Below, piece after piece: positions 8,145 to 13,053 of a stretch of DNA of 13,053 nt. The DNA comes from Oscillospiraceae bacterium (GTDB lineage Bacteria > Bacillota > Clostridia > Oscillospirales > Ruminococcaceae). The DNA lies in contig JAIDPG010000211.1 in the NCBI GenBank assembly GCA_029062865.1, forward strand, positions 1-13,053, read 5' to 3'. Positions within the stretch are counted from its first letter, which is position 1. The number at the start of each line of letters is the position of its first letter. A program made the translations under genes and the position numbers. The notes beneath the pieces were generated by a model. That model was not told the DNA's origin. It did not search any database and was given only the letters and a program-made list of their open reading frames with translations.

Positions 8145-8525
8145 ATGCTGACAAGTAAGCAAAGAGCCGAGCTGCGCTCAAAAGCGCAGAGCCTTGACCC
8201 GATTTTCTTTATCGGGAAGTCGGGCGTTTCGGACGAGATAATAAACCAGCTCGAAAACGCGATAAACGCGCGGGAGCTTATTAAGCTCGGCGTTCAAGAG
8301 AATTGCGAGCTTTCGGCAAGAGAAGCCGCGGATTTGATCGCGCCGAAGCTCGGCGCGGAGGTAGTTGCGGTCATCGGGCGGAAGTTCGTTTTGTGGCGGA
8401 AGTCCAACAAGCCCAAGCCTCAAAAGCCTAAGAAACCGGAGGTCAAGCCGCTCTACAAGGCAAAGGCGCAGGCTAAGGAAAAGAAAATCTGCAATACTCA
8501 AAAATCGAAAAAAACACAGTCATAA
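8145..8525 (+). CDS. yhbY: YhbY/YqeI-family CRM-domain RNA-binding protein
   Basis: The first ~95 of 126 residues form a CRM domain, an IF3-C-like fold found on pre-50S ribosomal particles. The domain has the typical start LTSKQRAELRSKAQSL, the loop IGKSGVS that corresponds to the GxxG RNA-binding loop, and the closing strand VIGRKFVLWRKS. A role in large-subunit assembly is known for the family and inferred here. The last ~30 residues are a Lys/Pro/Gln-rich tail that probably adds nucleic-acid affinity. The start abuts the rdgB stop; AAGGAG lies at 8127-8132, a rather long 12 bases away, so coupling to rdgB translation may help. The Bacillus equivalent (YqeI) also precedes nadD. Confidence 0.93.
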   Translation: MLTSKQRAELRSKAQSLDPIFFIGKSGVSDEIINQLENAINARELIKLGVQENCELSAREAADLIAPKLGAEVVAVIGRKFVLWRKSNKPKPQKPKKPEVKPLYKAKAQAKEKKICNTQKSKKTQS

Positions 8526-8526
8526 T

Positions 8527-8559
8527 GCATCTTTCCCCGCCGCAGGCGGGGAAAGATGC
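8527..8559. repeat. Perfect 15-bp inverted repeat between yhbY and nadD
   Basis: GCATCTTTCCCCGCC (8527-8541) and GGCGGGGAAAGATGC (8545-8559) form a perfect 15-bp stem with a 3-base GCA loop. No T-run follows, so it is unlikely to be a classic terminator in an otherwise tight operon. It could be an mRNA processing or stability element, or a REP-like sequence. Confidence 0.75.
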
Positions 8560-8570
8560 CCGAAAATAAT

Positions 8571-8589
8571 GGAAACGTATTGCGTTTCC
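8571..8589 (+). other. Small hairpin just upstream of the nadD start
   Basis: GGAAACG (8571-8577) pairs with CGTTTCC (8583-8589) across a 5-base loop. It ends about eight bases before the weak AGGTGA ribosome binding site (8597-8602) of nadD, so it may influence initiation. Confidence 0.45.
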
Positions 8590-8605
8590 CAAAAACAGGT
8601 GAATA

Positions 8606-9223
8606 ATGGCAGAAAAGCAGATCAAAACGGGTATCTTCGGCGGGGCGTTCAACCCGCCGCATAACGGGCATATCAATCTCGCGAGGGAAGCGATAGAGCA
8701 GCTTAATCTGCGGCGCTTGCTGATAATCCCGACGTTTGAAAGCCCGCACAAGGCGACGAAGCTCGCGCCGTTTGAGCAGCGCGAGGAGATGTGCCGCCGC
8801 GCGTTCCTGCCGCTGGACGGCTCGGGGAAATGCGATTGCAGGATCGAGATCTCTGACATCGAGCGGGAAATGGGCGGTGTAAGCTACACGATAAACACGA
8901 TAAGAGAGCTCGCGAAGCGGTTTCCCGGCGAGCGGTTTTATCTCCTTATCGGCGGCGATATGCTGTTTTCGTTTAAAGAGTGGTACAAGTACGAGAGCGT
9001 GCTGAAGGAAAGCACGGTCTGCGCGATAGCCCGCGAGGAGGACAGCTTCACGGATATGGTGGAGTTCGCGAACCAAATCGGGCGCGTCAAGGTGATCCCG
9101 ACGAGCGTCGTTGACGTTTCGTCGACGAGGATAAGAGAGGCGATTTCGAGCGGCGGGGACATCACGGAGCTTGTGCCGCAGAGCGTTGCGGAATACATTG
9201 CGGAGAATAACGTTTTCTCCTAA
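8606..9223 (+). CDS. nadD: Nicotinate-nucleotide adenylyltransferase
   Basis: NadD joins nicotinate mononucleotide with ATP to make deamido-NAD, a central step of NAD synthesis. The 205-residue protein is a class-I-like nucleotidyltransferase fold. The ATP-binding motif GGAFNPPHNGH is at 12-22 with H19 and H22, and the second signature VSSTRIR (171-177; family ISSTxIR) is near the C-terminus. The middle segment YLLIGGDMLFSFKEWYKY is typical. The length matches the family. The ATG at 8606 has only AGGTGA three bases upstream, a weak and close site; no better start precedes the motif. It lies 80 bases after yhbY, and two hairpins fill the gap. The following gene, yqeK, is its normal partner, but here a structured repeat separates them. 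Confidence 0.97.
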   Translation: MAEKQIKTGIFGGAFNPPHNGHINLAREAIEQLNLRRLLIIPTFESPHKATKLAPFEQREEMCRRAFLPLDGSGKCDCRIEISDIEREMGGVSYTINTIRELAKRFPGERFYLLIGGDMLFSFKEWYKYESVLKESTVCAIAREEDSFTDMVEFANQIGRVKVIPTSVVDVSSTRIREAISSGGDITELVPQSVAEYIAENNVFS

Positions 9224-9261
9224 AGACGCATTAAGAAGGCTATTTATTAAACAGTCAGCCT
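9223..9261 (+). repeat. Companion repeat copy R1
   Basis: The segment beginning AAGACGCATTAAGAAGGCT overlaps the last base of nadD. It continues with ATTTATTAAA and closes with AGCCT (9257-9261), which pairs with AGGCT (9237-9241). Close relatives are at 9400 and 12277. Structured repeat copy 3 starts 14 bases later. Confidence 0.75.
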
Positions 9262-9275
9262 ACCCCGAGGGCAGT

Positions 9276-9369
9276 GTCGCGAAAAAAGCGCCTGCAAAGG
9301 TGGAGAGAGCGAAGCGAACGGAGCCTTTGCAGGCGGCTAGCGCGGCGGAGCCGCGCGCTTTTTCGCGAC
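9276..9369 (+). repeat. Structured repeat copy 3, between nadD and yqeK
   Basis: This is the clearest three-way junction of the family. The outer stem is GTCGCGAAAAAAGCG (9276-9290) with CGCTTTTTCGCGAC (9356-9369), one bulged A. Arm 1 is GCCTGCAAAGG (9290-9300) with CCTTTGCAGGC (9324-9334), loop containing GAGAGAGCGAAGCGAACGGA. Arm 2 is GCGCGGC (9340-9346) with GCCGCGC (9350-9356). One base at each end of the outer stem is shared with an arm. Unlike copies 1, 2 and 5, it ends with ACTTTAAAATAAAATGAG and no gene starts right after it; yqeK begins about 90 bases later. Confidence 0.85.
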
Positions 9370-9399
9370 TTTAAAATAAAATGAGACAGTCAACATCAT

Positions 9400-9429
9400 A
9401 AGACCGCATTAAGAAGGCTAGTTATTAAA
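9400..9429 (+). repeat. Companion repeat copy R2
   Basis: AAGACCGCATTAAGAAGGCT followed by AGTTATTAAA nearly repeats the sequence at 9223-9251. Here no structured repeat follows; instead the yqeK ribosome binding site comes after about 11 bases. Confidence 0.75.
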
Positions 9430-9457
9430 ATGTAAACGCAAGGGGGTGCAGTATCGC

Positions 9458-10051
9458 ATGTCACGTTATGCGGATTTTGACGAATACGAAGAGCACTTGC
9501 GCGAGCGCTTATCCAAAAAGCGCTTCACGCACAGCATGAATGTTGCGGAGGAGTGCTTCAGGCTTGCGGAAAAGCACGGCGCGGACAAGCGGCGGTGCTA
9601 TCTCGCGGGAATGCTGCATGATATTATGAAGGAGGCGGCTCCAGAGCGGCAGAAGCTGTACACCGCGGACAGCGGCTTAAACCCCGACCCCGTGGAGCTC
9701 TCTACGAAGAGCCTCTGGCACGGCGTCGCGGGGGCGTATTACGTCCGCGAGGTGATGGGGATAAAGGACGAGGAGATCATCAGCGCGATAAGATACCACA
9801 CGGTCGGCTGCGCGAGAATGACGGTCATGGAGAAGATCGTCTACCTTGGGGATATGATCTCTGACGAACGCGACTATAAGGGCGTGGACAAAATGCGCGA
9901 GTATTGCTATAAGGACCTGGATCTGGCAATGTCCGTCGCGCTGATCTATCAGGTGAACTGCGTCTGCTCGAAGTGCGGCGGATTGCCGCAGTCGACGTTC
10001 GAAGCTTATAATTATTACTTGAATTTTAACAAGGACAAGGAGAGTTTATGA
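9458..10051 (+). CDS. yqeK: YqeK-family HD-domain hydrolase (probable Ap4A hydrolase)
   Basis: YqeK proteins are HD-domain metal enzymes, reported to split diadenosine tetraphosphate symmetrically to ADP, an alarmone-clearing role. Metal-binding residues visible in this 197-residue protein are H25 (RFTHSMNVA), H54-D55 (AGMLHDIMK), H88 (LWHGVAGA), H114 (IRYHTVG) and D132 (YLGDMIS). I chose the ATG at 9458 because AAGGGGG (9440-9446) serves it at 11 bases. An in-frame GTG at 9446 would add four residues, but that start overlaps the binding site. The neighbours nadD upstream and rsfS downstream match the conserved Bacillota order. The stop overlaps the rsfS start by four bases (ATGA), so they are translationally coupled. 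The gap to nadD is filled with repeats, which may give yqeK-rsfS their own regulation. Confidence 0.94.
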   Translation: MSRYADFDEYEEHLRERLSKKRFTHSMNVAEECFRLAEKHGADKRRCYLAGMLHDIMKEAAPERQKLYTADSGLNPDPVELSTKSLWHGVAGAYYVREVMGIKDEEIISAIRYHTVGCARMTVMEKIVYLGDMISDERDYKGVDKMREYCYKDLDLAMSVALIYQVNCVCSKCGGLPQSTFEAYNYYLNFNKDKESL

Positions 10052-10407
10052 CAGATAGGGAAGAGTTGGAAATCGCCGTAAAGGCGTTAGATAGCAAGAA
10101 AGCGGAGAAAATCACGGCGCTTAAGGTCGATGACTTGACGATTTTGGCGAATTATTTTGTTATCGCCTCGGCAACAAGCACAACGCAGGTAAAAGCGCTC
10201 GCGGACGCGGTTGAGTATCATCTCGAGCAGGCGGGCATAACGCCGAAAAGCGTCGAGGGAATCCAAAGCAGAAACTGGATCGTACTGGATTATATCGACG
10301 TTATCGTACACGTGTTCACTGAGGAGGCAAGGGAGTTCTATCAGCTGGAGCACCTGTGGGCGGACGGAGAAGCAGTCGACATAAGTCAATGGACGATAGA
10401 TAATTGA
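10048..10407 (+). CDS. rsfS: Ribosomal silencing factor RsfS
   Basis: RsfS (RsfA/Iojap family) binds uL14 on the large ribosomal subunit and blocks joining of the small subunit, damping translation in poor growth. The 119-residue protein is full length. It shows the family core LTILANYFVIASATSTTQVK, the WIVLDYIDVIVHVF strand that contacts uL14, and the C-terminal FYQLEHLWADG. The ATG at 10048 overlaps the yqeK TGA, with AAGGAG at 10037-10042, five bases away. It ends the cluster that began at rdgB; the last genes link nucleotide stress (YqeK) to ribosome silencing. Confidence 0.97.
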   Translation: MTDREELEIAVKALDSKKAEKITALKVDDLTILANYFVIASATSTTQVKALADAVEYHLEQAGITPKSVEGIQSRNWIVLDYIDVIVHVFTEEAREFYQLEHLWADGEAVDISQWTIDN

Positions 10408-10444
10408 CAATTTACAAGTTTGACCGACTTTGAACATTTTAAGC

Positions 10445-10469
10445 GCGGCCCGGAAAAGCGGCCCGGAAA
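10445..10469 (+). repeat. Short direct repeat before the lipoprotein gene
   Basis: GCGGCCCGGAAA occurs at 10445-10456 and again at 10458-10469, a 13-base period. It lies just before the ribosome binding site of the lipoprotein gene. Its meaning is unclear. Confidence 0.7.
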
Positions 10470-10484
10470 GGTAGGTTTATTAAG

Positions 10485-11751
10485 TTGACTATCAAGAAGA
10501 ATTTCATCGTTGCGGCTGCCGCGGCTCTCTCTATCGTTATGCTCGCGGGGTGCGCCGATGACGGCGGGCGCGCTGCCGCTCCATATACTTATGACGCGCC
10601 CGGAGCGTCCGATTCTTCGAGTGCTGCTGATACGAGCGTGTCTTACGGCTCGTCCGAGCCCGACAGCGATTCCTCGATCGCTGCTGCCGAATCCGAGATC
10701 AAGCCTTCGGGCATTATCTGCACCGTCGACTGGGACAGCTCGGATAGCGTTCCCGCCGCGACTTCGAGCGATAGCTCCGTTTCCGGGATTGCGTATCCCG
10801 ACATCTCCTACTCCGCAAGCCGGGAAAGCGCTGACAGCGTTCCCGCGGCATCCCCGTCCGATACCGCGCCTGTTTCCGTTTCCGGATCCGCGAGCGCTAT
10901 CAAGCAGATATGCGGCCTCAAGTCCAAGGTCGAGACCGATATAGGCGCATGCATCGTCGACACCTATAGCGATCATAACCCTTACGACGTAGCGTACGAC
11001 TACGGCAAGGACTATGACGCTTTCGTGGGCGCGTGCGACTGGTCCCTGGTCTTCGACGCGGATTTTTATGCCGAGAGCTTCCCCCCTTCTCGCGATGCAG
11101 TATCATAATGATAAAAATCTGCTCCTCGAGCATTTCCGGACTGTCGGCGTTCGCGAGGGCCGCCAGGGCAGCAAGAGCTTCAACGTAGGCGCTTACAAGG
11201 CTAACTGCGCGCCGGATATCAGGAACGCGTTCGGCGATAGCTACGAAGGCTATTACTTCTACTATATGCTGAACTACGCGTCCGAGAAGTCCGTGAGCGC
11301 TTCCGGTTCCAAGCTTCAGCAGAAGGTAATAATGACCGCTCTCCAGGCCGCGGAGCTCAAGGGCGTGAACATGTACCGCAGGGAAGCGGGCGTCGCTGAG
11401 ATTAAGTTCGACGAGGAGCTCGCCGCGTACGCTAACTACCGCGCGTACCTCAACTCGCACGACGGCTGGAAGGCTCACGACTGGTTCCGTGCTAACGAGG
11501 CTGTTGCGAATTATATCATGCGTATGTATAACGCTCCCTCCATGAGCGAGAACACTACGACGCGTACCTGCGACGAAACCAACTGCACGTCTCATAAATG
11601 CAATTACGGCGAAACCCGTTACGAGGATTACCGTGCGTCCAAATCCCACTACGAGGCCATGATCGCTGCTAAGTACGATCTTATCGGTACGGGCAACTGC
11701 TATAAGGCTGCCGGCGTGGTTTCCCAGTTCGACGCCTTCATCAACCTCTGA
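10485..11751 (+). pseudogene. CAP-domain lipoprotein, split by a frameshift
   Basis: The TTG start at 10485 follows AAAGGTAGG by nine bases and gives a clear lipoprotein signal: two lysines, a hydrophobic stretch, then the lipobox LAGC with C23. Residues ~24-140 are a Ser/Ala/Asp-rich linker. From about 160 comes a region with the FDADFY...HFRTVGVREGRQGS..FN pattern common in clostridial surface proteins. The first frame ends at a TAA at 11106-11108. The second half of this motif and a C-terminal CAP/SCP-like domain (about 278-421, including SKSHYEAMI) continue in another frame to 11751. The two frames join if the run of six C at 11081-11086 had five, giving FPLLAMQYHND and about 421 residues. 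This may be a real mutation, a slippage (phase) site or a sequencing error. CAP domains in bacteria are often extracellular, but their activity is uncertain. It is not part of the conserved upstream cluster. Confidence 0.8.
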
Positions 11752-11768
11752 TATTCTTATGCGAAATG

Positions 11769-11790
11769 CCGCCGCGGGCGGAATTTTCTT
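11769..11790 (+). terminator. Probable intrinsic terminator after the lipoprotein gene
   Basis: CCGCC (11769-11773) and GGCGG (11777-11781) form a short GC stem closed by a 3-base loop, followed by AATTTTCTT. The stem is short for a strong terminator, but its place 17 bases after the stop supports the role. Confidence 0.6.
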
Positions 11791-11793
11791 AAT

Positions 11794-11809
11794 CGCGGCG
11801 AAAGCCGCG
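11794..11809 (+). other. GNRA-loop hairpin
   Basis: CGCGGC (11794-11799) pairs with GCCGCG (11804-11809) across a GAAA tetraloop, a very stable RNA hairpin. It follows the probable terminator and has no T-run of its own. It may back up termination. Confidence 0.55.
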
Positions 11810-11901
11810 TTCCAAAATTGTCAATTGTAATAACCCTTGTTGTTCTTTTTTGGATAAAATCACCAAAATCGCGAAAATGTGAATTTTTTTCTCCGAAACG
11901 C

Positions 11902-11930
11902 TTGACAAATCGGCTTGGACGGTGTATAAT
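11902..11930 (+). promoter_or_regulatory. Consensus sigma-A promoter for rpsU
   Basis: TTGACA (11902-11907), a 17-bp spacer and TATAAT (11925-11930) form a perfect consensus promoter, with an A/T-rich tract (AATTTTTTT, 11882-11890) upstream like an UP element. The start would be near 11937, giving an rpsU leader of about 70 nt. A strong promoter fits a ribosomal protein gene. Confidence 0.88.
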
Positions 11931-11942
11931 ATATCATATACT

Positions 11943-11987
11943 GTTATGTATAGCTACAAATATGTAGATAACCTGTGCCACATGGCA
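11943..11987 (+). promoter_or_regulatory. Structured rpsU leader
   Basis: GTTAT (11943-11947) can pair with ATAAC (11967-11971), and inside it CTACA with TGTAG closes an AATA loop. A second hairpin, TGCC (11976-11979) with GGCA (11984-11987), sits just before the AAGGGAGGG ribosome binding site. Such a leader could allow S21 feedback or other translational control, but this is inference. Confidence 0.4.
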
Positions 11988-12005
11988 AAGGGAGGGAAAA
12001 TATAA

Positions 12006-12179
12006 ATGGCAGAAATTCGTCTTGGAAAAAATGAATCTCTTGAAACCGCGCTCAAGCGCTTCAAGCGTTCATGCGCAAGGGACGGCGTTCTTGCTGAAGT
12101 TCGTAAGAGAGAGCATTACGAAAAGCCTTCGGTAAAACGTAAAAAGAAGTCCGAAGCTGCTCGCAAGCGCAAGTATTGA
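12006..12179 (+). CDS. rpsU: Small ribosomal subunit protein bS21
   Basis: S21 is a small basic protein of the 30S platform, near the anti-Shine-Dalgarno end of 16S rRNA, that helps initiation on many mRNAs. The reading frame encodes 57 residues, a normal length: it starts MAEIRLGKNESLETALKRFK, followed by RSCARDGVLAEV and RKREHYEKPSVKRKKKSEAA. These match the family throughout, including the lysine/arginine-rich C-terminal helix. The ATG at 12006 has a strong AAGGGAGGG (11988-11996). It has its own consensus promoter and a terminator downstream, so it is transcribed as a single gene. The final codons lie in a 10-base tandem duplication (AAGTATTGAT, 12171-12190) that places a second TGA-containing copy after the stop. 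Confidence 0.97.
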   Translation: MAEIRLGKNESLETALKRFKRSCARDGVLAEVRKREHYEKPSVKRKKKSEAARKRKY

Positions 12180-12230
12180 TAAGTATTGATATGCTTCAAG
12201 CGGACTTAAAAGTTGCGATTTAAAAAGCGG

Positions 12231-12263
12231 TTAAAGCGGGCAGAATTTGTCCGCTTTAATTTG
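12231..12263 (+). terminator. Terminator after rpsU
   Basis: TTAAAGCGG (12231-12239) pairs over nine bases with CCGCTTTAA (12251-12259), followed by TTTGT. The right arm has other partners upstream: AAGCGGAC (12198-12205) pairs with GTCCGCTT (12249-12256), and a second AAAGCGG is at 12224-12230. Alternative folds are therefore possible. Confidence 0.7.
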
Positions 12264-12276
12264 TATAACAGACCAC

Positions 12277-12314
12277 AAGACCGCATTAGGCGGCTGTTTA
12301 TTATAAAATTAGCC
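12277..12314 (+). repeat. Companion repeat copy R3
   Basis: AAGACCGCATTAGGCGGCT followed by GTTTATTATAAAATTAGCC resembles the elements at 9223 and 9400, with the same GGCT/AGCC pairing across an A/T-rich loop and the same TACCCC that follows in the 9223 copy. Structured repeat copy 4 begins 16 bases later, as at 9223. Confidence 0.75.
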
Positions 12315-12329
12315 TACCCCAAGACCCGT

Positions 12330-12435
12330 GTCGCGAAAAAAGCGCCTGCTAAAGTGGAGTGAAGCGAAGCGAAACGGAACTTTAGCAGGCGGCTAGGCGA
12401 ACGGAGTGAAGCGAAGTGAGACGGTTTTTCGCGAC
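12330..12435 (+). repeat. Structured repeat copy 4
   Basis: The outer stem is GTCGCGAAAAA (from 12330) with TTTTTCGCGAC (12425-12435). Arm 1 is GCCTGCTAAAGT (12344-12355) with ACTTTAGCAGGC (12379-12390), a perfect 12 bp, with loop GGAGTGAAGCGAAGCGAAAC. After a GGCTAG joint comes a purine-rich segment like that of copy 1 (GCGAACGGAGTGAAGCGAAG) without a clear stem. Compared with copy 3, changes in arm 1 are matched on both sides. It is not followed by a gene start. Confidence 0.85.
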
Positions 12436-12555
12436 TTTGAAATCCGGCGGAGATTAGTGTAAAGGAACGGCATTATAGCACGTTCAAACCGCGGCAGCAT
12501 AGGGGAGGCGCATCAAAGGCGTGTCACGAGCTAATCAGCGCGGCTTCAGACCCGT
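12436..12555. other. Non-coding spacer between repeat copies 4 and 5
   Basis: I see no open frame, tRNA or promoter in these 120 bases. The right end (CAGACCCGT, 12547-12555) matches the bases that precede the outer stem in copy 4 (AAGACCCGT), so the flank of the repeat is conserved too. Confidence 0.6.
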
Positions 12556-12641
12556 GTCGCGAAAAAAGCGCCTGCAAATGCGGAGTGAAACGGAGCGTTT
12601 GCAGGCGGCTAGCGCGGCGAAGCCGCGCGGTTTTTCGCGAC
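12556..12641 (+). repeat. Structured repeat copy 5, upstream of the last ORF
   Basis: The outer stem is GTCGCGAAAAA (from 12556) with TTTTTCGCGAC (12631-12641). Arm 1 is GCCTGCAAA (12570-12578) with TTTGCAGGC (12598-12606), extended by three more pairs, one of them a wobble. Its loop has GGAGTGAAACGGAG. Arm 2 is GCGCGGC (12612-12618) with GCCGCGC (12622-12628) and a GAA loop. The copy runs through TTAAAATA directly into AGGAGG, the ribosome binding site of the ORF at 12660. Confidence 0.85.
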
Positions 12642-12659
12642 TTTAAAATAGGAGGCAGT

Positions 12660-13053
12660 ATGGAATACAAAACCTACAAACTTGATTTCGGCTGGGAAAT
12701 ATGCGTGCCCGAGGGCTGGAAGATGGAGAAGAAGGAGCTCGGCAGCTTTTTCTTCTACCCCGACGACCCCGAGGACGAAACGACGATCTACGCGTCGGCG
12801 CTCCACGCGGAGGATCATCAGATACTCACGCCCGAGTATGTAATGCGCGCGGCGTTTGAGAAAAGTATCCCCGAGCACGCGCAGGAGGTCGGGATAATCA
12901 CCAGCGTACATTGCAAGGCGTATTTCCACCTCGGCACGGACGGAAGCTACACGATAGGCGCGGGGTATTTCACCGACGGCGACCTGCTGTCTCTTAACGT
13001 CTACGCGACGGACGAGACCACGGCGCGCGCGGCGGCTTCGGGATTTGGAAACG
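12660..13053 (+). CDS. Unrecognised protein, 3' end beyond the window
   Basis: The frame is open from the ATG at 12660 to the window edge, 131 codons, with AGGAGG at 12650-12655 four bases before the start. The product begins MEYKTYKLDFGWEICVPEGW and is acidic, without a signal peptide or membrane segment. It has several aromatic residues and alternating strand-like stretches (SFFFYPDD, GSYTIGAGYF, LLSLNVYATD) that suggest a small beta-rich cytosolic domain. Codon use is GC-rich like smc. I do not recognise the family. Its ribosome binding site directly follows structured repeat copy 5, as with smc. Confidence 0.8.
   Translation, partial: MEYKTYKLDFGWEICVPEGWKMEKKELGSFFFYPDDPEDETTIYASALHAEDHQILTPEYVMRAAFEKSIPEHAQEVGIITSVHCKAYFHLGTDGSYTIGAGYFTDGDLLSLNVYATDETTARAAASGFGN

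Noticed and set aside
9276..9369. Cloverleaf-like fold considered as a tRNA or tmRNA
   Set aside because: The arms do not match tRNA lengths, there is no GTTCRA T-loop, no D-loop GG and no 3' CCA-compatible acceptor; several copies with variable arms also argue against it.
9446..9457. GTG at 9446 as the yqeK start
   Set aside because: The GTG overlaps the only good ribosome binding site (AAGGGGG, 9440-9446), which better serves the ATG at 9458; the difference is just four residues.
10404..10440. TTGACA at 10404-10409 as a promoter for the lipoprotein gene
   Set aside because: At 16-18 bp downstream there is no acceptable -10 (the bases read ACTTTGAACAT), so I do not call it.
10386..11649. 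Minus-strand open frames opposite the lipoprotein gene
   Set aside because: They are Gly/Arg/Val-rich shadows of the Ser/Asp-rich linker and CAP region. The plus strand has a lipobox, a ribosome binding site and domain motifs.
12609..12929. Minus-strand frame of 106 codons near the window end
   Set aside because: It overlaps structured repeat copy 5 and is antisense to a plus-strand ORF with a good AGGAGG and normal codon use.

Overview
The window looks like a chromosomal piece from a Gram-positive bacterium of the Bacillota. The best guess is the class Clostridia, Ruminococcus/Oscillospiraceae-like. The reasons are the smc-ftsY pairing, the yqeI(yhbY)-nadD-yqeK-rsfS gene order, AAGGAG-type ribosome binding sites in front of most genes, and a clostridial-type lipoprotein with a CAP domain. 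All supported genes lie on the + strand. The family-level assignment is inference; no rRNA or tRNA is present to fix it.

Layout. Positions 1-42 probably hold the last codons of an upstream gene. Positions 252-3821 encode the chromosome condensation ATPase SMC, and 4102-5160 encode the SRP receptor FtsY. A three-helix membrane protein of unknown function follows (5172-6494) and abuts a YjjG-like HAD nucleotidase (6495-7217) that is clearly more AT-rich than its neighbours. Next is an AT-rich regulatory stretch (7276-7471) with a consensus sigma-A promoter and two full 79-bp tandem units that repeat its -10 region. It drives a housekeeping cluster: rdgB/XTP pyrophosphatase (7506-8144), yhbY/yqeI (8145-8525), nadD (8606-9223), yqeK (9458-10051) and rsfS (10048-10407). 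These genes cover nucleotide-pool cleaning, NAD synthesis, Ap4A removal and ribosome biogenesis or silencing. After them come a lipoprotein with a CAP domain that is broken by a frameshift at a run of six C (10485-11751), a strong promoter, rpsU for ribosomal protein S21 (12006-12179) and its terminator. The window ends inside an unrecognised ORF (12660 onward).

The most unusual content is between the genes. Five copies of a structured repeat of about 90-130 bp (104-234, 3974-4083, 9276-9369, 12330-12435, 12556-12641) share one architecture. Each has an outer stem, usually GCGAAAAA paired with TTTTTCGC, closing a junction with one or two inner arms. Arm sequences differ between copies but remain paired, while loops carry a conserved purine-rich GGAGNGAAGCGAA-like motif. 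Three copies end directly at the ribosome binding site of the next gene (smc, ftsY and the last ORF). Two copies are preceded by a companion repeat (AAGACCGCATTAAGAAGGCT-like), and a third companion stands alone in front of yqeK. This looks like a mobile or regulatory structured repeat family with no coding capacity. It is the best candidate for an undescribed system here.
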